A stretch of 64,000 bases of DNA from Hyphomicrobiaceae bacterium. GTDB taxonomy: Bacteria; Pseudomonadota; Alphaproteobacteria; Rhizobiales; Hyphomicrobiaceae. The notes beneath the pieces were generated by a model that was given only the letters and a program-made list of their open reading frames with translations, did not search any database and was not told where the DNA came from. This document shows positions 1 through 8,682 of this stretch, in pieces (position 1 is the stretch's first letter; every line of letters begins with the position of its first letter). A program made the position numbers and the translations under genes. Location: the NCBI GenBank assembly GCA_022844225.1, contig JALHMC010000016.1, positions 1-64,000 of the forward strand. The letters run 5' to 3'.

Positions 1-717
1 ATGCGCAGTGATCCGACGCTATGGATGGACGGGGCGAGCATCGCCGACGGGACGGTTCGCATCGGTATCGCGCACGGTTCGGTGCGGGGATTCGGCAGCC
101 TCGGTGAGGCCGCGGTACCCATCGACGCCACGCGCCGTCTGAGCGCCAGTCTCGACTACCTGGCCCTCGGTGACTGGCACGGTGTGAAGGAGGTCGCCCC
201 CGGGGTCTGGTACTCCGGCACGCCGGAGCCGGACAGTTTCATGGACAATGGTCCCGGTCAGGCGCTCGTCGTCCGGATTGCCGCAGCCGGGGCGCCACCT
301 GTGGTATCGGCCGTTGCGACGGCAGCCTTCCGCTGGCGCGAGCGGCGGCTCGTGCTGTCGCGGCTCGCTGATTTCGAGCCGCTCGCGGACGAGATCGACG
401 CGCTCGGCGAGGAGGGACGACGCCTGATCCTGTCTCTGCGCCTCGAAGGAACGATCGCCGCCGCGGACGCAGTCGAACTCGACGAGCGCATTGCCAGACT
501 GGCCGCGCTTCCCGTAGCGACATCCATCGATCGGAGCCGCTTGGTGTTGCGCGCAGGAGCCACTGACATCGCGCGGATCGCGGATCCGATGCTGGCGAAC
601 GTCGCCCGCCGGCTGGTGGAGCGCAGTCAGGCGGGCGATCCCGCAAGTCAGCGTGTGGCGCCTCGCGCCCTGCAAGTCCTGCTCGCAATGAGCGCCGGCG
701 AAGTTCAGCGAGAGTAG
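1..717 (+). CDS. Metallophosphoesterase (SbcD/YhaO-like DNA exonuclease subunit), 3' part
   Basis: This is the C-terminal 238 residues of a calcineurin-like phosphoesterase; the gene almost certainly begins upstream of the window, so the first ATG may be internal. The visible metal-site remnants are an IGIAHG segment followed by DYLALGDWHG and a WYSGTPEP stretch, the usual late motifs of SbcD/YhaO-type nucleases. The N-terminal D-x-H and GDxxD motifs are off the edge. The stop lies three bases before the next ATG, so the protein is translationally coupled to the SbcC-like ATPase. The pair probably acts on DNA ends in repair; this is inferred from family and pairing. Confidence 0.75.
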   Translation: MRSDPTLWMDGASIADGTVRIGIAHGSVRGFGSLGEAAVPIDATRRLSASLDYLALGDWHGVKEVAPGVWYSGTPEPDSFMDNGPGQALVVRIAAAGAPPVVSAVATAAFRWRERRLVLSRLADFEPLADEIDALGEEGRRLILSLRLEGTIAAADAVELDERIARLAALPVATSIDRSRLVLRAGATDIARIADPMLANVARRLVERSQAGDPASQRVAPRALQVLLAMSAGEVQRE

Positions 718-720
718 TGC

Positions 721-3330
721 ATGAAGATACGGGCCTTGCGGGTTGCCGAATGCGGCCGCTTCGTCGAGCCGGTGGCCCTCGAGGGCCTCAGTGGCGGCCT
801 GGATCTTCTCATTGGTCCGAATGAGGCAGGCAAGTCGACTCTGCTGAAGGCGCTGCGGCTCGCGCTCCTGACCAGCCACCGCTCGACCAAGGCGGAGATC
901 GGGGAGTTGAAACCCTATCGAGGGGGCTCGCCACTGATCGAGGTGGAGCTGGAGACGGGGGGGCAGCGCTGGCGTGTGCGCAAGCGCTTCCTCACCGAGC
1001 GGATGGCCGAGGTGATCTCGCTGTCGACCGGCGCTCTCATGCGCGGGAGTGATGCCGAGGCCAAACTCGAGCAACTGCTGGACTTGAGGTCAGGCATCGG
1101 GCGCTTTCCCCTCCTATGGCTAGGGCAAGGGGCACTGCTCGCGGCACCCGCGCCGGACGAGGCCGGAGAAAACACGCTTCGGGCAGCGCTGGTGCGGGAA
1201 GTGACGTCGGCGGCCGGCGGGGAGGCCGGTCGGCGGATCCGGGCCCGGGTTCAGGCCGCGCTGGGCGATCTGCTCACACCGGGTCGCGGGCAGCCTACGG
1301 GACGCTATCGTGACGTGATCCGCGAGGCGGACTCGGCCGCTGCAGAGCTGGCCAAGTGCCGTCAGGCCTATCGCGAGATCGAGGGTCACCTCGATCGTTT
1401 GGCGGGTCTGGGAGAAGCCTCTGCCAGCTTGACCGACCCTAATGCGCGAGCGGAGCGACTGCGCCGCGTCGGTGAGACCGAAGCCCGATGGAAGCAGGGC
1501 AAGGAGGACGTCACTGCCCGCGACGGAGCCCGGGTTGCACTCGCCGAAGCACGGGTCCGGCACAGTGCCGCCACGGCCGCCACGCGGACTCTGGTCGACG
1601 GACTCGACGAGCTGGCCGCTATCGAGGTCCGTGCCTGCTCCGACGCCACGCTCGCCCGCGATCTCGCTCAACGTCTCGAGGCGGCCGAGATCGGCAGTCA
1701 AGACGCGGCAAAGGCGGCTGCTCAGTCGCGAGCCGCACTTGCAGCCGCCGAGGTAGCTCTGGAGCAAGCTGCGAGCTTGGCGCGCTACCGCGATCTTGCC
1801 GAGCGCGCGACAAAGGCCCGAGCTGCAAGCACACAGATCGACGTCCTCGAAGGCCACATGAATGGCCTTCCGCTCGACGACGCGCTGGTACGCGAAGCGA
1901 GGCGGCTGTCCTCGGATGTCGCCGAGGCCGGAGCGCGCCTCGAAGCCTCGTCATCGGCCGTCACGGTCGACTACGAATCCGCTGCCGTGCCGCGCATCGT
2001 CATCGACGGCCGCCCTCTTGCCGATGGCGAGCGACAGTTGGCGATCGGGCGCGTCGTCTTGCAGGTTCCTGGCCTCGGCCAGATCACGGTCGAGCCTGGC
2101 GTTTCGCGAGATCGCGAGCAACTCCTTGCGCGACGTGCTGACGCGGAGGCGGCGCTCGGCCGCATCTTCCTCGAGACGGGTTCTGTGGATCTGGCGGATC
2201 TTGAGCGGCGGCACACCATCGCGCGCGAGACGGCCGGGGAGATCGTCGCGGCACGGGCCGCGCTGACGGGGGCGGCTCCGGCCGGCATGCAGCGGCTCAA
2301 GGACGAACTGTCCGCGGCGGCCACCCAAGTCGAAACCCTGCGGATCGACGATGGAGGCCCCGACTCGAAATGTCTCGCCGACGCCGTCGTCTCCCTGCGT
2401 GGCATCCTGGAACGAGCCGATGCAACCGCGCGCGAACGCACCGCGGCATGCGAAACCTTACGTCGCGAAGTGGCCGTTCAGTCGTCACGTGGCGAGGAGC
2501 GCGACAGGCGTCGAGCCCAAGTCGAGGCTGTCTTGCCGCCGCCGCCAGAGCGAGACCGTCTACGCGCGGAAGCCGAGGCCGCAGCCCAAGCCGCAAGTCT
2601 TGCCTTGGACGAGGCATTGCGCATTGAGGCGGCCTGGACCAAATGCGCGCCCAGCGCTGATGCCCTCGCACGGCTCGAGGCGGAACTGGCGGACGCGCGC
2701 CGAGACCTGCATCGCGCCGAGCAGGAAGAGGCCGCGCTCGCCGCCGAGCGTGCCCGTATCGAAGGGGCTCTCGAGGCGGCACGGCGCGAGGACGTTGCGA
2801 CCCGGCTTGCGGCGCTCGAGAGCGACGCGGAGCGAGCGTTGGCGCGAAAGGCGGATCTCGCCGAGGAAGTTGAGGCTCTCCGATTGCTCGATGCGGAGCT
2901 TGGGTCGGAGGAAGAGCGTCTGCGCGACAGCTACCTCGCACCGGTACTTTCTCGGCTGGCGCCTTACGTCGACCTAGTCTTCCCTACCGCTTCGGTCGCG
3001 CTCGGCGACAAGTACACCGTGACCGGGCTCGTTCGCAACGAACGCGAGGAGGCCTTCGACCACCTCAGCGACGGCACGCGCGAGCAAATCGCCGTCTTGA
3101 CGCGCCTTGCCTTCGCGCGCCTCCTCGCCGACCAGGGTATGGGCGTCCCGTTGGTCCTCGATGACGTTCTGGTCTACTCGGACGACCGCCGCATCGGGGC
3201 GATGCACCGTGCCCTCGAAGCGGCTGCGGAGGCGCATCAAGTGATCGTGTTGAGCTGCCGCGAGCAGTCGTTTGCGGGCCTGCGGGGTGCCCGTGTCGCC
3301 ATCGTGCCGTGGAACCCCGACAAGACGTGA
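721..3330 (+). CDS. SbcC/YhaN-like SMC-family ATPase, DNA repair
   Basis: An 869-residue ABC/SMC-type ATPase. The Walker A motif GPNEAGKST sits at residues about 32-40. A long Ala/Glu/Arg-rich coiled-coil region fills the middle. The C-terminal lobe has a signature-like LSDGTREQ (about 781) and Walker B PLVLDDVLVYSD (about 810), then a D-loop/His-switch region. No CxxC zinc hook is visible in the coiled coil, unlike canonical SbcC/Rad50, so it fits the YhaN-type subgroup better. It partners with the metallophosphoesterase just upstream. It is probably involved in DNA end processing. Confidence 0.8.
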   Translation: MKIRALRVAECGRFVEPVALEGLSGGLDLLIGPNEAGKSTLLKALRLALLTSHRSTKAEIGELKPYRGGSPLIEVELETGGQRWRVRKRFLTERMAEVISLSTGALMRGSDAEAKLEQLLDLRSGIGRFPLLWLGQGALLAAPAPDEAGENTLRAALVREVTSAAGGEAGRRIRARVQAALGDLLTPGRGQPTGRYRDVIREADSAAAELAKCRQAYREIEGHLDRLAGLGEASASLTDPNARAERLRRVGETEARWKQGKEDVTARDGARVALAEARVRHSAATAATRTLVDGLDELAAIEVRACSDATLARDLAQRLEAAEIGSQDAAKAAAQSRAALAAAEVALEQAASLARYRDLAERATKARAASTQIDVLEGHMNGLPLDDALVREARRLSSDVAEAGARLEASSSAVTVDYESAAVPRIVIDGRPLADGERQLAIGRVVLQVPGLGQITVEPGVSRDREQLLARRADAEAALGRIFLETGSVDLADLERRHTIARETAGEIVAARAALTGAAPAGMQRLKDELSAAATQVETLRIDDGGPDSKCLADAVVSLRGILERADATARERTAACETLRREVAVQSSRGEERDRRRAQVEAVLPPPPERDRLRAEAEAAAQAASLALDEALRIEAAWTKCAPSADALARLEAELADARRDLHRAEQEEAALAAERARIEGALEAARREDVATRLAALESDAERALARKADLAEEVEALRLLDAELGSEEERLRDSYLAPVLSRLAPYVDLVFPTASVALGDKYTVTGLVRNEREEAFDHLSDGTREQIAVLTRLAFARLLADQGMGVPLVLDDVLVYSDDRRIGAMHRALEAAAEAHQVIVLSCREQSFAGLRGARVAIVPWNPDKT

Positions 3331-3351
3331 GACAGCATTACCTTCGCTGCG

Positions 3352-4014
3352 TCAACGGTTCGCCCCATCGGCCGCGGCTCGGATTGCGGCGATGTTCTCG
3401 GCATAGCGCCCCCCGGCAAAGACGGCGTTGCCCGCGACAAGCACGTCGGCGCCAGCCTTGGCACAAAGCGCCGCCGTCTCTGCATTCACCCCGCCGTCCA
3501 CCTCGATATGGATCGCTCGTCCTTTGATCATCTCCTTGAGCCGAGCGATCTTCGGCACCATGGCCGGGATGAACGCTTGACCGCCAAAACCCGGATTGAC
3601 CGACATCACCAGGATCAGGTCCAACCGATCGAGCACGTAGGCAATCGTCTCCGGCGGCGTCGACGGATTGAGCGACACGCCGGCTTTCTTGCCGAGGTTC
3701 TTGATCATCTGCAGAGTGCGGTCCAAATGAGCGCCGGCCTCGGCGTGTACCGTAATGATGTCGGAGCCGGCCTTGGCAAATGCCTCGATGTAGGAATCCA
3801 CAGGCGCGACCATCAGATGGACGTCGAGCGTCTTTGTCGTGTGCGGCCGCAATGCAGCAACGACCATCGGGCCGATCGTAATGTTCGGCACGAAATGCCC
3901 ATCCATGACGTCCACGTGCACCCAGTCGCAACCCGCTGCATCGATGGCGCGCACCTCCTCGCCGAGGCGCGCGAAATCAGCCGAGAGGATGGACGGGGCG
4001 ATCTTTACACTCAT
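3352..4014 (-). CDS. rpe: Ribulose-phosphate 3-epimerase
   Basis: A 220-residue TIM-barrel protein of normal family length, interconverting ribulose-5-phosphate and xylulose-5-phosphate in the pentose phosphate and Calvin pathways. The N-terminus ([17 protein letters not shown]) and the metal-binding [12 protein letters not shown] segment are diagnostic. Further matches are the HLMV strand, the SVNPGFGGQ phosphate loop and the IEVDGGVN segment with the catalytic Asp. It converges on the ATPase gene with only about 20 bp between stops. No operon partner is evident. Confidence 0.96.
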   Translation of the reverse strand: MSVKIAPSILSADFARLGEEVRAIDAAGCDWVHVDVMDGHFVPNITIGPMVVAALRPHTTKTLDVHLMVAPVDSYIEAFAKAGSDIITVHAEAGAHLDRTLQMIKNLGKKAGVSLNPSTPPETIAYVLDRLDLILVMSVNPGFGGQAFIPAMVPKIARLKEMIKGRAIHIEVDGGVNAETAALCAKAGADVLVAGNAVFAGGRYAENIAAIRAAADGANR

Positions 4015-4203
4015 GGATTGGCTCCGTCGATGTGGGCCGAGCAGCAGCTGCCCGCCAGACCTGGTTGCAGAGTTCGTCTCCGGGCGATTTGGGCAAAACC
4101 TGCTGTTCCTGTCCGGAACGCAAGCCGAACCTTCGCGACGCCTGCGTCCGCACCTTGCTACTTGCTTCCGGTCGGAAAATGAAGAGGCGCCTCGTCTCAG
4201 GCC

Positions 4204-5469
4204 TCACGGTTGTCGGATAGACGACGCGTCGTTCCCGGGCAGCGCAGGGGGCTCAGGGTGGTGCAAAGGGCTCCCCGGCCGCGCAGATGACCGATAATCG
4301 CCAGCACAGCGCAGGATGAGCCCGATGAGCAAGAGCCCAGCAAGACCGCCGCTCGCGGGTTGCAAGATGTTCACTACCGCGAGCCCACCGAACTCCCGCG
4401 TGGCGAGCCGCCCCCGAGCGAGAGCATGGCGAACGAAGAAGGCCTGCGCGATGCACAGGATCGCAAGGTCGTAGGCGAACACGTACGGGCTGGCCATCGG
4501 TATCGCAGCGGCGAGCACGGCCGCTTTGAGATCGCCGGCCATCCGGCTGCGCCATGCCAGCATCACGAGCCCAGCGACCACGACGGCGAGCACGGTGTGG
4601 ATCGCCAACGCCGGGCCGGCGGAAAGGCCAATCGTCTGCAGCATGCCAAAGATACTGCGGAGCTTCGACGGATCGAAATGAGATTGCATCACCGAGGCGA
4701 CGTTGCCCAGCTGCAGAACAAAGAGGTGCCAAATCTCCAGGCCCTGGGTCGCCATCGAAGCGACAACGACCGAGGCAACCGTGAGACTGGCGGCCACGAG
4801 CGTCCGCCACTGCCCCGCCGCCAGGAGTGCCAGCGGAATCAGCAGGCCGAGATGGGGCTTGTAGGCGAGCATTCCAAACGCAACCCCGGCAAGAACCGGG
4901 CGATTGGGAAGGAGCATTAATCCGGCTCCGACCAGCGCGGCGCTCAAGAAACCGTTCTGCCCCGTGTAGAGGATATTCAGCGTCGCTGGCCCGGCCAGCA
5001 TCAGGACGACCCCGTGCCACGATCCGGTGATCAGACGGGCGACCGCGCTGAAACAGCTTGCCGTGAGCCCGAGCCAGACCAACATTGCCGCGATGAGGGG
5101 AAGGTTTGCCAATGCGGCTGCCAGCGGCAGGACATGAGGAGGGTAGGGCCAGGGATAGCACCCCTCCGACGGCGCCCCCCGCAACGCAATCTGCTCCCGG
5201 CAGAGCTTAGCGATATCATAGGCCCACTCGGGGAAACCGCGATTAGTGACGTCGCCCGCCGTCCAAACGCCTGAGAAGTCGTTGAGCCAGTACCGTCCAG
5301 CACCGTCGAGCAACCACCCTTCGGATTTTCCGATCAGGCTGATCGTGTGGATCACATAGAAGGCAAGTAGTCCGAGGGCATAGTAGGGTAGGCGTCGTAC
5401 CAAATTCGAACTCAGCGCCGACGACGAGCGTTCGGGTGCCTCTTGCGAATGAGCCAATCCACCGTGCAT
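4204..5469 (-). CDS. GT87/DUF2029-type polyprenol-phosphate-sugar mannosyltransferase-like membrane protein
   Basis: A polytopic protein of about 421 residues with roughly ten hydrophobic segments. An N-terminal helix is followed by a periplasmic-type loop (DFSGVWTAGD, YPWPYPPH) and repeated membrane spans. The layout and the DFSGVW and YPP motifs match the DUF2029/GT87 glycosyltransferases, integral membrane enzymes using polyprenyl-phospho-sugars. The start MHGGLAHS is chosen because the frame remains open upstream to about 5880 but would then overlap the divergent gene, and residues before this Met do not look like protein. Substrate unknown. Confidence 0.7.
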   Translation of the reverse strand: MHGGLAHSQEAPERSSSALSSNLVRRLPYYALGLLAFYVIHTISLIGKSEGWLLDGAGRYWLNDFSGVWTAGDVTNRGFPEWAYDIAKLCREQIALRGAPSEGCYPWPYPPHVLPLAAALANLPLIAAMLVWLGLTASCFSAVARLITGSWHGVVLMLAGPATLNILYTGQNGFLSAALVGAGLMLLPNRPVLAGVAFGMLAYKPHLGLLIPLALLAAGQWRTLVAASLTVASVVVASMATQGLEIWHLFVLQLGNVASVMQSHFDPSKLRSIFGMLQTIGLSAGPALAIHTVLAVVVAGLVMLAWRSRMAGDLKAAVLAAAIPMASPYVFAYDLAILCIAQAFFVRHALARGRLATREFGGLAVVNILQPASGGLAGLLLIGLILRCAGDYRSSARPGSPLHHPEPPALPGNDASSIRQP

Positions 5470-5562
5470 GAGCGTCCCACAACCCCGCGAGGCGGCCCCA
5501 GGCAGGGCTACCAAGACCTTTCTGCCCAACATAGAGGGGGCGGGTTGCACATTGGTTAGGGA

Positions 5563-5584
5563 ATACGCCTCATGGCAGGCGTAT
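5563..5584. promoter_or_regulatory. Palindrome ATACGCC-N8-GGCGTAT in a divergent intergenic region
   Basis: A perfect 7-bp inverted repeat with an 8-bp spacer lies between the divergently transcribed membrane glycosyltransferase and the DUF433-methyltransferase gene. It has no T-tract on either side, so it reads as a protein-binding operator rather than a terminator. The regulator is unknown; autoregulation by the DUF433-containing product is possible but speculative. Confidence 0.4.
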
Positions 5585-5651
5585 AGGGCACGCAAGGCTG
5601 GGGGCCCAGGTTCAGCCGCCATGTGGCACGAGGTCGAAGGGAGCGCATTGC

Positions 5652-6923
5652 ATGCCGGCGAGTGAAGGGGAACCCAGCATAGAAATCCAAGCGAGCCCCG
5701 CTGGACGGTGCCCGGGCATCGCCGGAACCGCGCTGGCCGTTGCGAACGTCGTGCATGCCTGCCACGAGCGTTCGGTTGACGAGGGGCTCGCTCAGCTTGC
5801 TGTACCGAGCCTCGACCGCACGTCGCTCGAACGCGTTCTGACCTATTGTGCCGAGCTGAGATGCGAGGCCGATGACGCAACCTGCCCGGGCTGCAAGCGG
5901 CGGACCGAGGCGCAGGGTCTCCATACCCTGGACGACTTCATCCGCTCCCATGCCGAGGTTGTGGTCGGCGACGGCCAGGTCCGGCTCGTCGGCCAAGGTA
6001 CGGCCACGATCAGGACGCCGGCGCTCGCCGCGCTGGAGAAGACTTGGTCTGGGGAGAACTACTGGTTCTGGGCGCGCCGTGTTCTGCGAAAGTTGCGGCA
6101 CGGGATCCGTCGCGCCCATATCCGCGGGGAAGCCTTCGCCGGCTCGGGTGAAACGCCCTCCATCATTCTGATGGAGCCGCAGCTTGCGGACAACATCGGC
6201 ATGGTCGCCCGCGCCATGGCCAACTTCGGACTGGACGAGCTACGCCTTATCGCGCCGCGGGACGGCTGGCCGAACGAGAAGGCGCGCATCGCCGCCTCGG
6301 GTGCCAACTATGTCATCGATGACGGGCGCCAATTCGACACGCTGTCCTCGGCCATAGGCGACCTCAACTGGGTCGCCGCGACGACCGCTCGCCAGCGCGA
6401 CCTCCGCAAGCCGGTGCTCACTCCGATCGAGGCGATTGCCGAGATCCGCACTCGGATGGCCCGGGGAGAGCGCTGCGGCATCCTCTTCGGGCGCGAAAGG
6501 AACGGGCTCGAAACCGACGAGGTGGCGAACGCCGACGCACTCGTGATGATTCCTGTCAATTCCCGATTCGCTTCGCTCAACCTTGCGCAGTCGGTGTTGA
6601 TCCTGGGCTACGAATGGATGCGGTCCTCCGGCTCTGCGACGCTCGGACGCGTGACGACCTACGAGACGCCCCAAGGCGCCGGAATGGACCTGGGCGACAC
6701 CCGTCCTGCCACCAAAGAGGAGATGGAAGGCTTCTTCGGGCATATCGAACAAGAGCTGGATCGTCTGGGATTTTTCAATCCTGCCCATCGCCGCCAAACC
6801 ATGATCCGCAATTTGCGGACGATGTTCACCAGGATGGGAGCCACGGAGCAGGAAGTGCGGACCCTCCGCGGCATTGTGGTTGCGTTGGCAAATGGGAAGG
6901 GAACAGGCCGAAAGCGGCCATAA
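5652..6923 (+). CDS. DUF433-like domain fused to SpoU/TrmJ-family RNA 2'-O-methyltransferase
   Basis: One 423-residue frame. Residues about 165-410 are a SPOUT/TrmH-TrmJ methyltransferase: MEPQLADNIGMVARAMANFG, then FGRERNGL (about 278-285) and IPVNSRFASLNLAQSV (about 299), which form the trefoil-knot AdoMet site. Residues about 17-70 (GRCPGIAGT, then PSLDRTSLERVLTYCAE) resemble a DUF433 antitoxin-like helix-turn-helix domain, followed by a CPGC pair and a linker ending WFWARRVLRKL. The start at 5652 has a Shine-Dalgarno GAAGGGAG nine bases upstream. No ATG or GTG exists between the linker and the methyltransferase motif, so a true fusion is the simplest reading. Likely tRNA Nm32-type activity (family inference); role of the N-domain unknown. 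Confidence 0.8.
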   Translation: MPASEGEPSIEIQASPAGRCPGIAGTALAVANVVHACHERSVDEGLAQLAVPSLDRTSLERVLTYCAELRCEADDATCPGCKRRTEAQGLHTLDDFIRSHAEVVVGDGQVRLVGQGTATIRTPALAALEKTWSGENYWFWARRVLRKLRHGIRRAHIRGEAFAGSGETPSIILMEPQLADNIGMVARAMANFGLDELRLIAPRDGWPNEKARIAASGANYVIDDGRQFDTLSSAIGDLNWVAATTARQRDLRKPVLTPIEAIAEIRTRMARGERCGILFGRERNGLETDEVANADALVMIPVNSRFASLNLAQSVLILGYEWMRSSGSATLGRVTTYETPQGAGMDLGDTRPATKEEMEGFFGHIEQELDRLGFFNPAHRRQTMIRNLRTMFTRMGATEQEVRTLRGIVVALANGKGTGRKRP

Positions 6924-7081
6924 ACTTGCCTACTTTCGAGCCGACCCCTCGCCCGTCGCGGCACCGGGGGGCGGAACGCGGCGAAGAGGCGGTGGAGATC
7001 GTCTCGAACGGCAGGCTCGGCCAGGCGACCTGGGGTCGGCGAAGGCTGTTGCCGCAAGAGCAAAGGGCGAGGGGCACAGAG

Positions 7082-7681
7082 ATGGGAAGAATGTGGCGGA
7101 CTGGGGTTGTGGCGGCGACCGTCGCGGTGCTCGCCTGTGCTGGGGTCGGGACGGGCACGGCGGCCTCCAAGGAGCTGAGCGAGCGGTCCGTCAAGGTCCT
7201 GATGGACTACGCTTGGCTGATTCTGCCCGCGAAATTCACGACACCCGAGGGCAAGGTCATCGAGGTCGACAAGAAGAACAAGAAGAAGGAAACACTCGTT
7301 CCCATCGACGTCGGCAGGGAAGTGATCAAGGTCGGCTACACCTCGGCACAGGCACAGCTGTGCGAGATGTGGGAGGAGCAGACCGTCAACTACGATGCGA
7401 TGATGCGCATCCAGCGGGCGAAACACGGCTGGAGTGAGCAGCAGCTCCTGTTCATCACCACATTGCACCGCATGACCATCCACATGGCTGCCGGCAAGCT
7501 GAAGGTGACCGAGAAGGACGGTGAGCAGGTCGTGTCCCTGGAGCCCATCACGCCCTCCAAAGAAACCTGCAACGACGAGAAACGCAAGAAAGTCAAGGAA
7601 CTGGTCGCGCAACAGGTCGAGGCCGCCAAGGCGTCCCTGCCGCCGAAAAAGGCTGAAGCACCGGCCGCTCAGAAGAAGTGA
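7082..7681 (+). CDS. Secreted/periplasmic protein of unknown function
   Basis: A 199-residue protein opening with a basic stretch and hydrophobic core (RTGVVAATVAVLACAGVGTG) ending at an alanine-rich cleavage site, so it has a likely Sec signal peptide. The mature part has a KKNKKKE lysine patch, several Trp/Met residues, two Cys (in QLCEMWEEQ and KETCNDEK) and a charged Lys/Ala/Pro tail. I recognise no family. The frame is open upstream, but residues before this Met are the antisense-like 3' end of the methyltransferase gene, so the signal peptide decides the start. A second ATG lies three codons in. A strong terminator follows. Confidence 0.7.
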   Translation: MGRMWRTGVVAATVAVLACAGVGTGTAASKELSERSVKVLMDYAWLILPAKFTTPEGKVIEVDKKNKKKETLVPIDVGREVIKVGYTSAQAQLCEMWEEQTVNYDAMMRIQRAKHGWSEQQLLFITTLHRMTIHMAAGKLKVTEKDGEQVVSLEPITPSKETCNDEKRKKVKELVAQQVEAAKASLPPKKAEAPAAQKK

Positions 7682-7749
7682 CCGGGGTCGATCCATCGCG
7701 CTCGCATCGACCTTGACGGCAGACGGGCCAGCAGCTAACAAACCCACCA

Positions 7750-7779
7750 GCGGGCCTTTCGGGGCCCGCCTTGTTTTTG
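7750..7779 (+). terminator. Rho-independent terminator
   Basis: GCGGGCC, a six-base loop and GGCCCGC form a 7-bp GC stem followed by CTTGTTTTTG. It lies 70 bp after the secreted-protein gene and isolates rpsD from it. Confidence 0.85.
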
Positions 7780-7901
7780 CGCCTTTGTGGTCGACCATAA
7801 GTCGTCGATCTGTCGGGTGGCGCTGCAACCGGAACTTTCCGGTGAGCGCCTCCAAAGGAGAGGGCGCATGATCCCGTGCATAGCGAAAGACGGAGCTTGA
7901 G

Positions 7902-8519
7902 ATGACAAAGCGCATTCGCGCCAAGCATAAGATCGACCGCCGCCTCGGTGAAAACATCTGGGGCCGCTCGAAGAGCCCACTCAATCGCAGGGCCTCGCGC
8001 CCCGGCCAGCACGGCGAGCGCCGGGCCGGCAAAGTGTCGGATTTCGGCCAGCAGCTCAAGGCCAAGCAGAAGCTCAAAGGCTACTACGGCAACATCACCG
8101 AGCGGCAATTCAACCGCGTCTATAAGGAAGCCGCGCGACTCAAGGGCTCGACGTCCGAGCATCTGATCGGCCTCCTGGAGCGCCGACTCGACGCGGTGGT
8201 CTACCGCGCGAAGTTCGTTCCGACGGTTTTCGCCGCACGGCAATTCGTCAGTCACGGCCACATCACGGTGAACGGCAGCAAGGTCGACATCCCGAGCTAC
8301 CGGTGTCGTCCGGGCGACGTCATCGAGGTCAAGGAATCGTCTCGCCAGTTGCCACTGGTGATCGAAGCCTCCAAGAGCCCGGAGCGCGACGTACCCGACT
8401 ACATCGATGCCGAGCACACGAAAATGAGTGCCAAGCTCGTGCGGGTGCCCGCCCTGGCGGATGTACCCTATCCGGTGCACATGGAGCCGAATCTTGTGGT
8501 CGAGTTCTACTCACGCTGA
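7902..8519 (+). CDS. rpsD: 30S ribosomal protein S4
   Basis: A 205-residue primary rRNA-binding protein that nucleates small-subunit assembly and can act as a translational repressor. N-terminal [20 protein letters not shown] and the [15 protein letters not shown] / [16 protein letters not shown] block form the S4 RNA-binding domain. It ends in the usual NLVVEFYSR. It carries no N-terminal CxxC zinc motif, as is usual in Alphaproteobacteria. It stands alone here, not in the alpha operon, also normal for this class. The 220 bp upstream contains a terminator and then a leader of about 120 bp. Confidence 0.98.
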   Translation: MTKRIRAKHKIDRRLGENIWGRSKSPLNRRASRPGQHGERRAGKVSDFGQQLKAKQKLKGYYGNITERQFNRVYKEAARLKGSTSEHLIGLLERRLDAVVYRAKFVPTVFAARQFVSHGHITVNGSKVDIPSYRCRPGDVIEVKESSRQLPLVIEASKSPERDVPDYIDAEHTKMSAKLVRVPALADVPYPVHMEPNLVVEFYSR

Positions 8520-8682
8520 TCAGATCGGCACGGCCTTAAGCGATCGTGCTCGGGTCTCATCTTCGATCCGGAACCTTTGATTAGGATCTTAGGGCGGCCT
8601 TCAGGACCACATTCGGCGCGTCGGGCATCCCGTACGCGCCGGATGCATTTTCAGACGCTCTGGCGCACTTGTCCGCCGAGAG

